DNA of 64,000 bases. Origin: Cellulomonas uda. Its GTDB lineage: Bacteria; Actinomycetota; Actinomycetes; Actinomycetales; Cellulomonadaceae. Made by a program: the position numbers and the translations under genes. Under the pieces are notes generated by a model, which was given only the letters and a program-made list of their open reading frames with translations, was not told where the DNA came from and searched no databases. The stretch is taken from positions 1 through 64,000 of the forward strand of contig NZ_BJLP01000009.1 of the NCBI RefSeq assembly GCF_006538705.1. The letters run 5' to 3'. The first letter of the stretch is position 1; every line of letters starts with the position of its first letter. Of the stretch, positions 25,769 to 37,577 are shown piece after piece.

Positions 25769-26770
25769 TCAGCCGAGCAGCGGGTGCACGAGCAGCGTGA
25801 ACACCGCGGCGACGAGCGCGGCCGCGGGGATCGTCAGGATCCACGCGATCGCGATGTTCTTGGCCACGCCCCAGCGCACGGCGGACAGACGCTTGGTCGC
25901 GCCCACGCCCATGATCGCCGAGGTGATCGTGTGCGTCGTCGAGACCGGCGCGTGCAGCACGAACGCGTTGACGTAGAGCACCGTGGCGGAGACCGACTCG
26001 GCGACGAACCCGCGCGCCGGGTCGAGCTCGATGATCTTGCGACCGAGCGTGCGCATGATGCGCCAGCCGCCGGAGTACGTGCCCGCGGAGATCGCGGCCG
26101 CCGCGGCCAGCTTGACCCACAGCGGGATCTCGCTCGGCTCGGCCCAGCCGACCGCGGCGAGCGCCATGACGATGACGCCCATGGTCTTCTGCGCGTCCTG
26201 CAGGCCGTGCCCGAGCGCCATCGCGGCGGCGGAGACGGTCTGCGCGAGGCGGAACCTGCGCGTCGCGCGCGACGGGTTGGCGTTCTTCACGACCCACAGC
26301 AGCGCGACCATGATGAGGAACGCGAGGCCGAAGCCCACGAGCGGCGAGAAGATCATCGGCAGGACGACCTTGTCGACGATCGCGGAGCCGTACACGCCGA
26401 GACCCCCGGCGACGCCCGCGCCGACGAGCCCGCCGATGAGCGCGTGCGTCGACGACGACGGCAGGCCGAACCACCACGTGATCATGTTCCAGGTGATCGC
26501 ACCGACCAGCGCGCACAGCACCACGACGAGCTGGGTGTGCGCGGGCGCGTCGCCGAGGTCGACGATCGACTTCGCGATCGTCTCGGCGACCTCGGTACCG
26601 AGCAGGGCGCCGGCGAAGTTCATCACCGCGGCCATGAGCAGCGCGATGCGCGGCGTCAGGGCCCGCGTCGACACCGACGTGGCGATGGCGTTCGCGGCGT
26701 CGTGGAACCCGTTGGTGTAGTCGAACCCGAGAGCGAGCGCGACGACGAGGATGGCGAGCGCGACCTCCAC
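25769..26770 (-). CDS. pit: PiT-family inorganic phosphate transporter
   Basis: 333 residues with about 10 helices. The duplicated PiT signatures are present: GFDYTNGFHDAANAIAT at the N-terminus and GHGLQDAQKTMGVIVMAL in the second half, with the internal ITWWFGLPSSSTHALIGGL and APVSTTHTI repeats. Low-affinity H+ (or metal)-phosphate symport. Start GTG 26770 is 5 bp after the DUF47 stop, and AAGGAG inside the end of that gene serves as its ribosome-binding site, so the two are one operon. Confidence 0.95.
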   Translation of the reverse strand: MEVALAILVVALALGFDYTNGFHDAANAIATSVSTRALTPRIALLMAAVMNFAGALLGTEVAETIAKSIVDLGDAPAHTQLVVVLCALVGAITWNMITWWFGLPSSSTHALIGGLVGAGVAGGLGVYGSAIVDKVVLPMIFSPLVGFGLAFLIMVALLWVVKNANPSRATRRFRLAQTVSAAAMALGHGLQDAQKTMGVIVMALAAVGWAEPSEIPLWVKLAAAAAISAGTYSGGWRIMRTLGRKIIELDPARGFVAESVSATVLYVNAFVLHAPVSTTHTITSAIMGVGATKRLSAVRWGVAKNIAIAWILTIPAAALVAAVFTLLVHPLLG

Positions 26771-26775
26771 GACGC

Positions 26776-27396
26776 TCAGGACTCCTTGAGGGCGATCGTC
26801 TCGACCGCGTTCGCGACCTTCTCGAAGGCGTCCGCGGCCTCCTCGAGCTTCTCGACGATCTCCTTGAGCTTGAGCAGGAGGATCGGGTCGCTGATCTCGT
26901 CGAACAGCTGCGCGAGGAGCTTGCGGTAGGACTTGTCGGCCTGGTTCTCGAGGCGGTTGACCTCGACCCAGTACTCGGCGAGCGAGTCCATCGAACGCAG
27001 GCGGGGCATGGCCTCGGCCGTGAGCTCGGCGGCGCGCTGGAGCACCTGGACCTGGTCGGCGACGCGCGGCGGCAGCTCGCCGATCTTGTACAGGACCATG
27101 AGGTCCGCGGCCTCGTCCATGAAGTCCATGCAGTCGTCGAGCGCGGACGCGAGCATGTAGATGTCGTCGCGGTCGAACGGGGTCACGAACGTCTGGTTGA
27201 GCCGACGCATGATCTGGTGCGTCGCCTCGTCGGCCAGGTGCTCGGCCTCCGACATCCGCTTGTTGAGCTCCTTGCGGGCGGCGCTGGACGCACCGAGCAT
27301 CTCGCCGAGCAGGTTCGACCCTGTGACGAGGTGCTGCGCCGAGGCGGCGAACAGGTCGAAGAACGTGGTGTCGCGCGGTGTCAGGCGCAGGCGCAC
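26776..27396 (-). CDS. DUF47/PhoU-like accessory protein of Pit
   Basis: 206 residues, all helical, with the PhoU-like metal-binding ExxxD patterns: AEHLADEATHQIMRRLNQTFVTPFDRDDIYMLASALDDCMDFMDEAADL and NRLENQADKSYRKLLAQLF. DUF47 genes are regularly paired with pit and are thought to regulate phosphate uptake. Start GTG 27396 follows GGAG. A -10-like TAGCCT at 27432-27437 on this strand lies about 36 nt upstream of it. Confidence 0.9.
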   Translation of the reverse strand: MRLRLTPRDTTFFDLFAASAQHLVTGSNLLGEMLGASSAARKELNKRMSEAEHLADEATHQIMRRLNQTFVTPFDRDDIYMLASALDDCMDFMDEAADLMVLYKIGELPPRVADQVQVLQRAAELTAEAMPRLRSMDSLAEYWVEVNRLENQADKSYRKLLAQLFDEISDPILLLKLKEIVEKLEEAADAFEKVANAVETIALKES

Positions 27397-27771
27397 TTCA
27401 GGCTCCGGAGGAGGGGCGGCAGGTCGGGATCAGGCTAGTTGCACGACGACGCTCACGTGAAACGCGAGTGTCGCGGGTATGGACCCGGGGTGACAGCCGA
27501 AGTCTGCCACTGTCCGGGGCTCTCCTGGTCAGGACCTGGGTCGGGGGTTCCGGACGCGGGGGGTGCATCCGGTCCCACGGCCGGGTGGTCGTGGGTGCGA
27601 CGTCGGACCGGGAGCGCCTCTCGGCGCGCGGCCGCTCGAAGCGGCTGAAGATGGAGCCCGGGGCTACCGCGGTCCGACGTCGCCCGACCATCGTAAGACC
27701 CCGCAGCGGTGCGATCGACGCCGCGGGCGTGGGCACGGTCCAGGTCCAGGTCCAGGCCCCGGTGCCGCACG
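27397..27771. other. 375-bp non-coding stretch between DUF47 and mutT1-like genes
   Basis: Contains the probable DUF47-pit promoter (TAGCCT on the minus strand at 27432-27437) and a short AGGTCC tandem repeat near 27738-27756. Open frames here are arginine/proline-rich shadows with no ribosome-binding site. I see no RNA gene or mobile element. Confidence 0.55.
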
Positions 27772-28743
27772 TCACAGCGGCCGGTGCACCTCGACGGCCA
27801 CCACGCGCGGTCCCGCGGCGCGCTGCGCGACGTGCGCGACGAGCACCTGGCCGGGACGCAGGTAGGGGTCCGTGGGCGGGAGCGCCTCACGGGCGCCGCG
27901 TCGCGCGTGCGCGGCGAGCGTCTCGAGCACCGTGGGGAGTACGGGCCGGTGCGTGCACAGCAGAGCGTCCTGCGTGCGGTGCAGCAGGTCCGTGACGACC
28001 TCGACGACCGCGCCCGGGTCGGCCGCGTGCCCGTGCTCGGACAGCGCGGGGACGTGCTCGATCGGCACCTGCGCGTGCGACGCGTACGGCTGCGTGGTCT
28101 CGACGCAGCGCCGCCACGGGCTCGTCACGACGCGCGCGGCGCCGAACGCCGACACGACCGGCACCAGCCCCGCCGCCTGGTGGCGCCCGTCGGCCGTGAG
28201 CGGCCGTGAGGCCTCGTCGTCGGGCCACGCGGCGCGGGAGCGCGCGCTGCCGTGCCGGGCGACGACGAGCGCGCGCGTGTCCAGACGGCCGCGGGCGTGC
28301 TCCTCGACGAGCGCGACGAGCGGCACCCGGTCCGCCGGGCGGGTGAGCCGCGCCGCGGCGGCCTCGACGTCGTACCAGCGCACCTGGTCGATCTCGTCGC
28401 GCGACGCCCGCGGGACCGGCGGGCGGGCCCGCAGCGCGGCCGCGTCCTGGCGCCCGGCGACCTGCGCCGCCCAGTAGTGCACGCGCTTGAGCCGGCCGTC
28501 GGACAGCCGGTACTCGAGCGGGGGCAGCGGGACGCCCAGCACCACGTCGTGGGTGGTCTCCTCGGCGACCTCGCGCCACGCGGCCTCGACGACCGTCTCG
28601 CCCGGGTCGATCTTGCCCTTGGGCCACGACCAGTCCCGGTACCGGGGCCGGTGCACGAGCGCGACCTGCAGCCGGCCCGTGCGCACGCGCCAGACGAGGG
28701 CACCGGCCGCCTCCACGACGGCCCCGCGTGCCGGTACGGTCAC
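27772..28743 (-). CDS. MutT1-like Nudix hydrolase with C-terminal histidine phosphatase domain
   Basis: 323 residues. Residues about 8-145 are a Nudix domain with box [22 protein letters not shown]; residues about 160-310 are a histidine phosphatase domain with RHG in [10 protein letters not shown] and the later EHG. This two-domain layout is that of mycobacterial MutT1, which converts 8-oxo-(d)GTP to the monophosphate; by homology it sanitises the nucleotide pool or cleaves diadenosine polyphosphates. Start GTG 28743 overlaps the ppk1 stop as GTGA, so it is translationally coupled to polyphosphate kinase. Confidence 0.9.
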   Translation of the reverse strand: MTVPARGAVVEAAGALVWRVRTGRLQVALVHRPRYRDWSWPKGKIDPGETVVEAAWREVAEETTHDVVLGVPLPPLEYRLSDGRLKRVHYWAAQVAGRQDAAALRARPPVPRASRDEIDQVRWYDVEAAAARLTRPADRVPLVALVEEHARGRLDTRALVVARHGSARSRAAWPDDEASRPLTADGRHQAAGLVPVVSAFGAARVVTSPWRRCVETTQPYASHAQVPIEHVPALSEHGHAADPGAVVEVVTDLLHRTQDALLCTHRPVLPTVLETLAAHARRGAREALPPTDPYLRPGQVLVAHVAQRAAGPRVVAVEVHRPL

Positions 28744-30980
28744 CGGCCCGAGCCCGGGCGCCGCCGCTGGCGCGTGATGAGGACGGACTGCAGGTCGACC
28801 AGCGGGGTGCCGTCCTCGGCGTACGCGTGGCGCCGCCAGGCGCCGTCCGGGCCGAGGTGCCACGAGGACGTGGTGTCCGCGACGGACTCGTCGACCAGGT
28901 CGACCAGCTCGGCGACCTGGTCGGGGTCCGCGACACGCACGAGCGCCTCGACTCGGCGGTCCAGGTTGCGGTGCATGAGGTCCGCCGAGCCGATCAGCAC
29001 CTCGGGGCCCGTGAAGCCGTCGTCGTCGGCGGGCGTCGCGTGCGCGAACGCGAAGATGCGCGAGTGCTCGAGGAACCGCCCGAGGATCGAGCGCACCCGG
29101 ATCGTCTCGCTCAGGCCCGGCACGCCGGGCCGCAGCGCGCAGATGCCGCGCACCACCAGGTCGACGGGCACGCCCGCCTGGCTCGCGCGGTACAGCGCGT
29201 CGATCGTGGTCTCGTCGACCATCGAGTTGACCTTGATCTTGATCCACGCGGGCTGCCCGGCCCGCGCGGCCCGCGCCTCGCGGTCGATGCGCTCCACCAG
29301 CCCGCTGCGGACCGAGCGCGGCGCGACGAGCAGGCGGTGGAACCGGCTCTTGGGGGCGTACCCCGAGAGCTGGTTGAACAGCCGCGTCAGGTCCTGGCCG
29401 ACCTCGGGGTCCGCGGTCAGCAGGCCCAGGTCGGTGTACAGGCGCGCGGTCTTCGGGTGGTAGTTGCCGGTGCCGACGTGGCTGTAGCGGCGCAGGCCGT
29501 CGGCCTCCTGGCGGACGACGAGCGAGAGCTTGCAGTGCGTCTTGAGCCCGACGATGCCGTACACCACGTGCACGCCCGCCTGCTCGAGCTTGCGTGCCCA
29601 GGAGATGTTGTTCTGCTCGTCGAACCGCGCCTTGATCTCGACGAGCGCGAGCACCTGCTTGCCGGCCTCGGCCGCGTCGATCAGGGCGTCGACGATCGGG
29701 GAGTCGCCCGACGTGCGGTACAGCGTCTGCTTGATCGCGAGGACGTTCGGGTCGGCCGCCGCCTGCTCGAGGAACGTCTGCACGCTCGTCGAGAACGAGT
29801 CGTACGGGTGGTGCAGCAGGATGTCGCGCTCGCGGATCTTGGCGAACACGTCCGTCGGCGTGGCCGACTCCACCTCGGCGAGCTGGCGGTGCGTCGTCGG
29901 GACGAACCGCGGGAACTGCAGCTCCGCGCGGTCGAGGTCCGCGATGACGTTCAGGCCCGTCTGGTCCAGCGGCGCGGGCAGCTCGTACACCTCGTCCTCG
30001 GCCATGCCGAGCTCGCGGACCAGGAGCGTGCGGATGCGCGGGCTGATCCCCTCCGCGAGCTCGAGGCGCACGGGCGGGCCGAACCGCCGGCGCAGGAGCT
30101 CCTTCTCCATGGCCTTGAGCAGGTTCTCGGCGTCGTCCTCCTCGACCTCCACGTCCTCGTTGCGCGTCACGCGGAACGTGTGGTGCTCGCGCACCTCCAT
30201 GCCCGGGAACAGGTGCTCGAGGTGCTCGGAGATGACGTCCTCGACGGGCACGAAGCTCGTCGGGCCCTTCTCGACCGTCGCCGACTGCTCGTCGGGCGCG
30301 CTCGGCCGGCCCGAGGCGTCCACCACGATGAACCGCGGCAGCAGCGGCGGCACCTTGACGCGCGCGAAGTGCTCCTTGCCGGTCGTGGGGTTCACGACGA
30401 CGACCGCGAGGTTGAGCGAGAGCCCGGAGATGTACGGGAAGGGGTGCGCCGGGTCCACCGCGAGCGGCGTCAGCACCGGGAAGATCTGCCGGCGGAAGAA
30501 CTTGCGCAGCCGGTCCTGCTCGGAGTCCCCGAGGTCCTGCCAGCGCACCAGCGTGATGCCCTCGGCGGCGAGCGCGGGCTGCACCTGGTCCGCGAACACG
30601 CGCGCGTGCCGGTCCATCAGCTCGTGCGCCTTCTCGCTGATCGCCTCGAGCACCTGGCGCGGGCTCAGGCCGGACGCCGCGGTCATCGCGATGCCCGTCG
30701 CGATGCGTCGCTTGAGGCCCGCGACGCGGACCATGAAGAACTCGTCGAGGTTCGACGCGAAGATCGCCAGGAACCGCACGCGCTCGAGCAGCGGCAGGTC
30801 CGCGTCTTCCGCGAGCTCCAGGACCCGCTGGTTGAACGCGAGCCACGACAGCTCTCGGTCGAGGAAGCGGTCGTCGGGCAGGGGGGTGCTCTCGGCGTCC
30901 CGGTGCGCCTCCTCGGCCAGCGCGAGGTGCTCGGCGATGCGGGCCTCGAGCTCGGAGTCGAGGGCGGTCGCGTCGGTCAT
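28740..30980 (-). CDS. ppk1: Polyphosphate kinase 1
   Basis: 746 residues, full length for PPK1. It polymerises the terminal phosphate of ATP into polyphosphate, reversibly. N-terminal domain has [16 protein letters not shown]; the catalytic domains have [39 protein letters not shown] and the phospho-acceptor His in [14 protein letters not shown], followed by [17 protein letters not shown]. All PLD-like motifs are kept. The gene overlaps mshD upstream (ATGA 30977-30980) and the mutT1-like gene downstream. Confidence 0.97.
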   Translation of the reverse strand: MTDATALDSELEARIAEHLALAEEAHRDAESTPLPDDRFLDRELSWLAFNQRVLELAEDADLPLLERVRFLAIFASNLDEFFMVRVAGLKRRIATGIAMTAASGLSPRQVLEAISEKAHELMDRHARVFADQVQPALAAEGITLVRWQDLGDSEQDRLRKFFRRQIFPVLTPLAVDPAHPFPYISGLSLNLAVVVVNPTTGKEHFARVKVPPLLPRFIVVDASGRPSAPDEQSATVEKGPTSFVPVEDVISEHLEHLFPGMEVREHHTFRVTRNEDVEVEEDDAENLLKAMEKELLRRRFGPPVRLELAEGISPRIRTLLVRELGMAEDEVYELPAPLDQTGLNVIADLDRAELQFPRFVPTTHRQLAEVESATPTDVFAKIRERDILLHHPYDSFSTSVQTFLEQAAADPNVLAIKQTLYRTSGDSPIVDALIDAAEAGKQVLALVEIKARFDEQNNISWARKLEQAGVHVVYGIVGLKTHCKLSLVVRQEADGLRRYSHVGTGNYHPKTARLYTDLGLLTADPEVGQDLTRLFNQLSGYAPKSRFHRLLVAPRSVRSGLVERIDREARAARAGQPAWIKIKVNSMVDETTIDALYRASQAGVPVDLVVRGICALRPGVPGLSETIRVRSILGRFLEHSRIFAFAHATPADDDGFTGPEVLIGSADLMHRNLDRRVEALVRVADPDQVAELVDLVDESVADTTSSWHLGPDGAWRRHAYAEDGTPLVDLQSVLITRQRRRPGSGR

Positions 30981-31963
30981 GCGCCCATCGTGGCATCCCC
31001 GGGTGAACGAGGCGTGTCGTCGCCGAACATCACGTCGACCGCGGACCGCTCGAACCCCGCACGGCGGTAGGTGCGGATCGCGACCTCGTTCGAGGCCTCC
31101 GTGTAGAGGATCACCTCACGCAGCCCGGCCAGGGTCAGGTGCGTCAGCCCGAGGTCCGTCAGCGCGCCGCCCAGGCCGAGGCCCTGCGCGTCCGGGTCCA
31201 CGCCGACGACGTAGATCTCGCCGACGGGCTCGGGGCCGTGCTCGCCCGCGGCGTGCACCTTCGTCCACACCGAGCCGAGCAGCATGCCGTCGCGCTCCGC
31301 GAGCAGGAACCCCGCCGGGTCGAACCACGGCTCGGCCTCGCGCGCCCGCAGGTCCGCGCTGGTCATCCGGCCCTGCTCGGGGTGGTGCGCGAACGCGCGC
31401 GAGTTGACGCGACGCCACGCCTCCTCGTCCTGCCCGGGGACGAACCGGCGGACGCGCACGCCCGTCGGCAGGGTGCGGTCGGGCGCCTGCGGGCGGCGCG
31501 CGAGCTCCAGGCGCATCTGCCACAGCTCGCGCACCACCGCCATGCCGGCGGAGCGCGCGAGGGCCCGCGCCGCGGGCAGGTCGCCGTGCGCCCACACGTG
31601 CAGCGCCCGGCGCGGCGACTCGTCGGCCGTCGCGCGGGCGGCGTCCAGCAGCGCGCGGCCCATCCCCGCGCGGCGGTGGTCCGGGTGCACGACGAGCTCC
31701 GCGCGCGCGGTCGTCCCGCTGCCGACGTCGACCTGCGCGTAGCCGACGACGTGCGCGTCGGCGTCGTCGCCGGTGGTCGCGACGAGGTGCACGACGCGCG
31801 CTTCGTCGGACTCGAGCGACAGCAGCGGCTGCTCCGACAGCGGGGCGACCTCGTCGTGCACGGCCGCGGCAGCGGCCAGGGCCCGCACGGCGTCGGCGGT
31901 CACGGGTGCGAGGGGTGCGGGGCGTGCGGCCACCGCGATGCGCGCCTTCGTCGGCTCCACCAT
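30977..31963 (-). CDS. mshD: Mycothiol synthase MshD
   Basis: 328 residues with two GNAT domains, as in MshD. It acetylates Cys-GlcN-Ins with acetyl-CoA in the last step of mycothiol synthesis. The N-terminal GNAT has [21 protein letters not shown], and the active C-terminal GNAT has [26 protein letters not shown] and [31 protein letters not shown] is characteristic of MshD. Start ATG 31963 has TGGGAT 6 nt upstream. First gene of an mshD-ppk1-mutT1-like unit with overlapping ends, an order also seen in other actinobacteria. Confidence 0.95.
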   Translation of the reverse strand: MVEPTKARIAVAARPAPLAPVTADAVRALAAAAAVHDEVAPLSEQPLLSLESDEARVVHLVATTGDDADAHVVGYAQVDVGSGTTARAELVVHPDHRRAGMGRALLDAARATADESPRRALHVWAHGDLPAARALARSAGMAVVRELWQMRLELARRPQAPDRTLPTGVRVRRFVPGQDEEAWRRVNSRAFAHHPEQGRMTSADLRAREAEPWFDPAGFLLAERDGMLLGSVWTKVHAAGEHGPEPVGEIYVVGVDPDAQGLGLGGALTDLGLTHLTLAGLREVILYTEASNEVAIRTYRRAGFERSAVDVMFGDDTPRSPGDATMGA

Positions 31964-32119
31964 CCACCCATCCCACCACGCGAGACGGGTCAGGGGCACC
32001 AGGTCACCCGTGCGAGCGACACGTGGGCTGCGGCTCGACGCCGGTCGCGTCACGCCACCCGCAGGCGGTCGCCGAACCCCCTGTGGCACGACCCCACGGT
32101 GACGTACGTTGGTCCGATC

Positions 32120-33697
32120 ATGGACCTCAGCCCCGACCTCTCGCGCGTGAGCGGACGGGACCGTGACCCGGTGCCCGCAGCAACCGCGCCCACGGGCGCG
32201 CCGACCAGGGAGGACGCCTCGCCGAGCAGGACAATGCCCCCGCTGCCGACGACCGCCGACCCGCTGGACCATCGGCCGGACGCCGGTGCGCCGACGAACC
32301 CGTCGGGCACCCGGCGCGTGACCCGCCGCAGCCTGCGCGAGGCGGCGGACGCGGCTGCCGAGCCGGCGCGGGCGGACCTCGAGCAGGCCGCCCCGGCCAC
32401 CGGCGCCCCGGGCCGGCGCGCGACGCCGGACGTGCCGCAGCCCTCGCGCTCGACCCGCCGCTCGCGCCGGGCCGCCGTGTCCGAGGCACCCACGCGTCCC
32501 GTCGTCGACGTCGACGTCGTCGTGATCGGCGCCGGCCAGGCCGGCCTCTCCGCGGCGTACCACCTCCACAAGGCCGGGCTCGTGCCCGTGGGCGACCGCG
32601 GCTGGCAGGACGCGGAGGCGACGTTCGTCGTGCTCGACGACGCCCTGGCGCCCGGCGGCGCGTGGCAGCACCGCCCGCCCGGCATGCGCGTGTCCGACGC
32701 GCACGGCGTGCACGACCTGCCGGGCATGCCCCTGCTCGTGCCCGACCCCGCCGAGAGCGCCGCACACGCGGTGCCGTACTACTTCGCGCAGTACGAGGAG
32801 GCGTTCGGCCTGCACGTGCAGCGGCCCGTGGCCGTGACGCGCGTCGAGGACGAGGACGCCGACGAGGCGCCCGCAGGCGGACGACGCCTCGTCGTGACGT
32901 CGCACCTCGTCGACTCGCCGGGCGAGGAGGTGCTCTGGCGCGCGCGTGGCCTGGTCAACGCGTCGGGGACATGGCGCAAGCCGTTCTGGCCCACCTACCC
33001 CGGGCGGGCCGCGTTCCGCGGCCGCCAGCTCCACTCGCGTGACGTGCTCGACCCCGGCGCGCTCGCCGACGGGCACGTCGTCGTGGTCGGCGGCGGGACC
33101 TCGGCCGCGCAGCTGCTGCTCGCGCTCGCGGACGTCACGACGACCACCTGGGTCACCCGCCGCCCGCCGGCCTGGCGCGACGGACAGCTCACGCCCGAGC
33201 TCGGGCGGGCCGCCGTCGCGCTCGTCGACGAGCGCACCCGTGCCGGGCTGCCGCCGGGCTCGATCGTCTCGGTCACCGGCCTCCCGCTCACCGATGCGTA
33301 CCGCGCCGGCATCGACGCGGGCGTGCTGCGCGCCCGGCCCGCGTTCAGCCGGATCGTCCCCGACGGCGTCGTGTGGGACGACCCGGTGCCGCCGCCCGTG
33401 CCCGCCGCGGAGCCGTTCGACGGTGTCGTGCCGGGGCTCGGTGCGTGGGTCGGCGGGGACGCGCACGTCGCCGCCCGGACCCTCGTGTGGGCGACCGGCT
33501 ACCGCCCCGCGCTGGACCACCTGGCGCCCCTGCGGCTGCGCGGCCCGCGCGGCGGGATCGTCATGGACGGCACGCGCGTCGCCGCCGACCCGCGCCTGCA
33601 CCTCGTCGGGTACGGGCCGTCCGCGTCGACCGTCGGCGCCAACCGCGCCGGGCGCGACGCGGTGCGCGAGCTGCTGGGTCACCTCGCCCTGCGCTGA
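32120..33697 (+). CDS. Flavin-containing monooxygenase-like oxidoreductase with long N-terminal extension
   Basis: 525 residues. The first about 127 residues are low-complexity, Pro/Ala/Thr/Arg-rich and carry two basic patches (TRRVTRRSLREAADAA and STRRSRRAA). The enzyme proper starts with a FAD-binding GxGxxG in VVVIGAGQAGLSAAYHL; the NAD(P)H-binding GxGxxA is HVVVVGGGTSAAQLLLAL, and the C-terminal ATG motif LVWATGYRPALDHL is present. It resembles single-component FAD monooxygenases; substrate unknown. Start ATG 32120 has TACGTT 9 nt upstream and no ribosome-binding site. A start nearer residue 100 cannot be excluded. Confidence 0.8.
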   Translation: MDLSPDLSRVSGRDRDPVPAATAPTGAPTREDASPSRTMPPLPTTADPLDHRPDAGAPTNPSGTRRVTRRSLREAADAAAEPARADLEQAAPATGAPGRRATPDVPQPSRSTRRSRRAAVSEAPTRPVVDVDVVVIGAGQAGLSAAYHLHKAGLVPVGDRGWQDAEATFVVLDDALAPGGAWQHRPPGMRVSDAHGVHDLPGMPLLVPDPAESAAHAVPYYFAQYEEAFGLHVQRPVAVTRVEDEDADEAPAGGRRLVVTSHLVDSPGEEVLWRARGLVNASGTWRKPFWPTYPGRAAFRGRQLHSRDVLDPGALADGHVVVVGGGTSAAQLLLALADVTTTTWVTRRPPAWRDGQLTPELGRAAVALVDERTRAGLPPGSIVSVTGLPLTDAYRAGIDAGVLRARPAFSRIVPDGVVWDDPVPPPVPAAEPFDGVVPGLGAWVGGDAHVAARTLVWATGYRPALDHLAPLRLRGPRGGIVMDGTRVAADPRLHLVGYGPSASTVGANRAGRDAVRELLGHLALR

Positions 33698-33717
33698 CGC
33701 GCCCGCACCCGCACGTG

Positions 33718-33750
33718 CCGGGGGCCCGGGCACACGGTCCGGGCCCCCGG
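33718..33750. terminator. Bidirectional terminator, 12-bp stem
   Basis: CCGGGGGCCCGG (33718-33729) pairs with CCGGGCCCCCGG (33739-33750) around a 9-nt loop, between the convergent monooxygenase (stop 33697) and mannanase (stop 33768) genes. Confidence 0.88.
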
Positions 33751-33767
33751 TACGGGGTGTGCGTCCG

Positions 33768-35174
33768 TCAGGAGCAGACGACCGGGACGGCGCCCGTCGG
33801 CGCGGTGCCCGAGCCGATGAACCCGTACTCGGCGCTCTGCCCCGGCGCGAGCGAGCCGTTCCACGCCGCGTTCGCGACCGTGACCGCGCTCGTGCCGGAG
33901 AACGTGCCGCCCCAGCCCTGCGCGACCGTCGCGCCGGACAGCGTGAACGACGTCGACCACGCCGCGATCGGCCTGGCGCCCGCCGTGACCTTCACCGAGC
34001 CCTGGAACCCGCCCGGCCAGCGCCCGACGACCGTGAACGTCGCCGTGCAGGTGCCGCCCGGCGTCGTCGTGGGCTCGTGCGTCGGCTCCTGGGTGGGCTC
34101 GTCGGTCGGGTCGACGGTGGGCTCGACGGTGGGCTCGTCGGTCGGCTCCTGGGTCGGGTCGGTCCCGCCGCCGTAGACCTTCGCCGTCACGGCGGTCGCC
34201 TTGATGCCGTTCGCGCCGTCGAAGATGCGCGTACCCCACGTCGACTTCCGGGCCGGGTCGAACCCGGTCACCATGTCGAGGTACTCGACCCCGCCGCCGT
34301 TGCCCGACCACGACCAGCCGTAGTAGCCGATCCCGCGCGCCGCGGCCTCGGACATGATCGTGTCCTCGTCGGGGTCGCCGTCGGAGTGCATGTTGCCGAA
34401 CTCGCCGATCACGAGCGGCAGGCCCTTGGCCTTGAACGCGTCGAGGTACGTCCGGATCGTCGACGCGTTGTTGTACACGCCGTACATGTGGACCGAGAAC
34501 AGCACGTTGCCGTCGGGGTCGCCCGCCGCGACCGTCTGGGCGTTGTCGCGCATGATCCCGGCCCAGTCCTGGCCCCACGACGGGGCGTCGACCACGATGT
34601 TGTGATGCAGGCCCGCGGCGCGCAGCTTCTTGATCGCCGCGACGGTGTCGGCGGTCCACGTCGCGTTCGCGGTGGCGTTGTTGCCGTACGGCTCGTTGCC
34701 GATGTTGATCTGGACGTAGTCCTCCTGGCCGATCAGCGCCGACCTGATGCCCACCCAGTAGCTCGCGGCGGTGTCGAGCGTGACGGCGCCGCTCTGCTCG
34801 CCGTACCCGGTGGTGTCGTGGTTCTCGAGCATGCAGATGAGCTTGTTCGCCTTGCACAGGCTGATGACGTTCGCGACGTCCGCCGCGTCGTTCTTGGTCC
34901 ACCGGTCGCCGCCCGACAGGACGACGCGCAGCGCGTTCGCGCCCGCGGCCCGGATCGCGGGGATCGCGGTCGGGGTCTGCGAGGTGTACCAGGTGTGCGC
35001 GTGGCTCACGCCGCGTGCGACGAACGGGGTGCCGTCCTTCTCCACGAGCGTCGTGCCGGAGACGTGAAGCCCGGGCGGGGTGGCGGCATGCGCCGAGGTG
35101 GCCAGGGCCGTCGCGCCGAGCGCGGCGACGAGGGCGGCCGCGGCGGCGCCGGCGAGCAGGGGTCGAGACCTCAT
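33768..35174 (-). CDS. Secreted GH5_8 beta-mannanase with CBM2
   Basis: 468 residues. Signal peptide MRSRPLLAGAAAAALVAALG...TSAHAA. Catalytic domain residues about 32-330: GVSHAHTWYTSQTPTAIPAI and ALRVVLSGGDRWTKN are hallmarks of subfamily GH5_8 endo-1,4-beta-mannanases. Acid/base Glu in NIGNEPYG and nucleophile Glu in LVIGEFGN are present. An EPT/DPT-repeat linker (about 338-372) joins a C-terminal CBM2 (GTCTATFTVVGRWPGGFQGS ... VPVVCS) with the terminal cysteine pair that binds cellulose. ATG 35174 follows GAAAGAGG. Single gene with candidate operators at 35245-35262 and 35337-35347. Confidence 0.93.
   Translation of the reverse strand: MRSRPLLAGAAAAALVAALGATALATSAHAATPPGLHVSGTTLVEKDGTPFVARGVSHAHTWYTSQTPTAIPAIRAAGANALRVVLSGGDRWTKNDAADVANVISLCKANKLICMLENHDTTGYGEQSGAVTLDTAASYWVGIRSALIGQEDYVQINIGNEPYGNNATANATWTADTVAAIKKLRAAGLHHNIVVDAPSWGQDWAGIMRDNAQTVAAGDPDGNVLFSVHMYGVYNNASTIRTYLDAFKAKGLPLVIGEFGNMHSDGDPDEDTIMSEAAARGIGYYGWSWSGNGGGVEYLDMVTGFDPARKSTWGTRIFDGANGIKATAVTAKVYGGGTDPTQEPTDEPTVEPTVDPTDEPTQEPTHEPTTTPGGTCTATFTVVGRWPGGFQGSVKVTAGARPIAAWSTSFTLSGATVAQGWGGTFSGTSAVTVANAAWNGSLAPGQSAEYGFIGSGTAPTGAVPVVCS
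34060..34165 (-). repeat. EPT/DPT linker repeat of the mannanase
   Basis: Imperfect repeats of a 12-bp unit coding for (D/E)PT(x) four-residue units form the acidic proline-threonine linker between catalytic domain and CBM2. Confidence 0.85.
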
Positions 35175-35244
35175 GGAAATCCTCTTTCCTGAGAGCCTCG
35201 GCGACTGGGCTGTGGGGTCTGCCGAAGTTCCACTGGTGTCCGTG

Positions 35245-35262
35245 GTCACGACGTCGTGACCG
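35245..35262. promoter_or_regulatory. 18-bp perfect palindrome upstream of the mannanase
   Basis: GGTCACGACGTCGTGACC is fully self-complementary and lies 71-88 bp upstream of ATG 35174, a position suited to operator or activator binding. The binding protein is unknown. Confidence 0.6.
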
Positions 35263-35336
35263 ATGGGTTGGCTGAGTGCCCGCCGAGGCGCGCACGGGCG
35301 ACACCCAACCACCCGCACCATCCGACGAGGACCCGC

Positions 35337-35347
35337 TAATCGATTCC
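35337..35347. promoter_or_regulatory. LacI-type AATCGATT element upstream of the mannanase
   Basis: TAATCGATTCC shares the AATCGATT core (35338-35345) with the palindrome upstream of the GH48 gene. It lies 164 bp upstream of ATG 35174, comparable with 206 bp for the cellulase. Confidence 0.5.
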
Positions 35348-35434
35348 GTCCGCACCTGCCACGGACGGACGCGGGCACGCGTGCCTCGAGCCCGGGCCGT
35401 CTCGACGACGACCCGGGCCCGAGGGCGTGCGTGC

Positions 35435-37423
<1,989 letters not shown>

Positions 37424-37467
37424 GCGGGCCTCCAGGTGCAGCGACATCGGTGCGGGTGTCGGAGTCG

Positions 37468-37481
37468 GGGACCAAAGTCCC
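37468..37481. promoter_or_regulatory. DosR/DevR-type box upstream of acs
   Basis: GGGAC-CAAA-GTCCC; on the acs strand it reads GGGACTTTGGTCCC, matching the core GGGACTWWNGTCCC of the mycobacterial DosR consensus. It lies 45-58 bp upstream of GTG 37423 and downstream of the -10-like TAGAGT, so binding here would more likely block than activate. Confidence 0.6.
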
Positions 37482-37493
37482 TCCGCTGGGGAA

Positions 37494-37499
37494 CTCTAG
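37494..37499 (-). promoter_or_regulatory. -10 TAGAGT of acs
   Basis: TAGAGT on the minus strand, 71-76 bp upstream of GTG 37423. With a start of transcription about 7 nt downstream, the DosR-like box would sit near +7 to +20. Confidence 0.4.
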
Positions 37500-37577
37500 T
37501 CACGTCGCGGACCGAAGTGCCCGGAAGACCCGTGTTCCTGGTCCGCCGGGTGGTGCGGACGAGCGCGGCGCCGTGCC

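Noticed and set aside
27398-27775. Possible 125-residue gene in the gap between DUF47 and the mutT1-like gene
   Set aside because: Low-complexity Thr/Trp and Arg-rich translation, no ribosome-binding site and no -10 near its start.
33768-35174. GH5 enzyme first considered as an endoglucanase
   Set aside because: The HAHTWY and VVLSGGDRWTKN stretches and overall match are those of subfamily GH5_8 mannanases; CBM2 only indicates cellulose binding.
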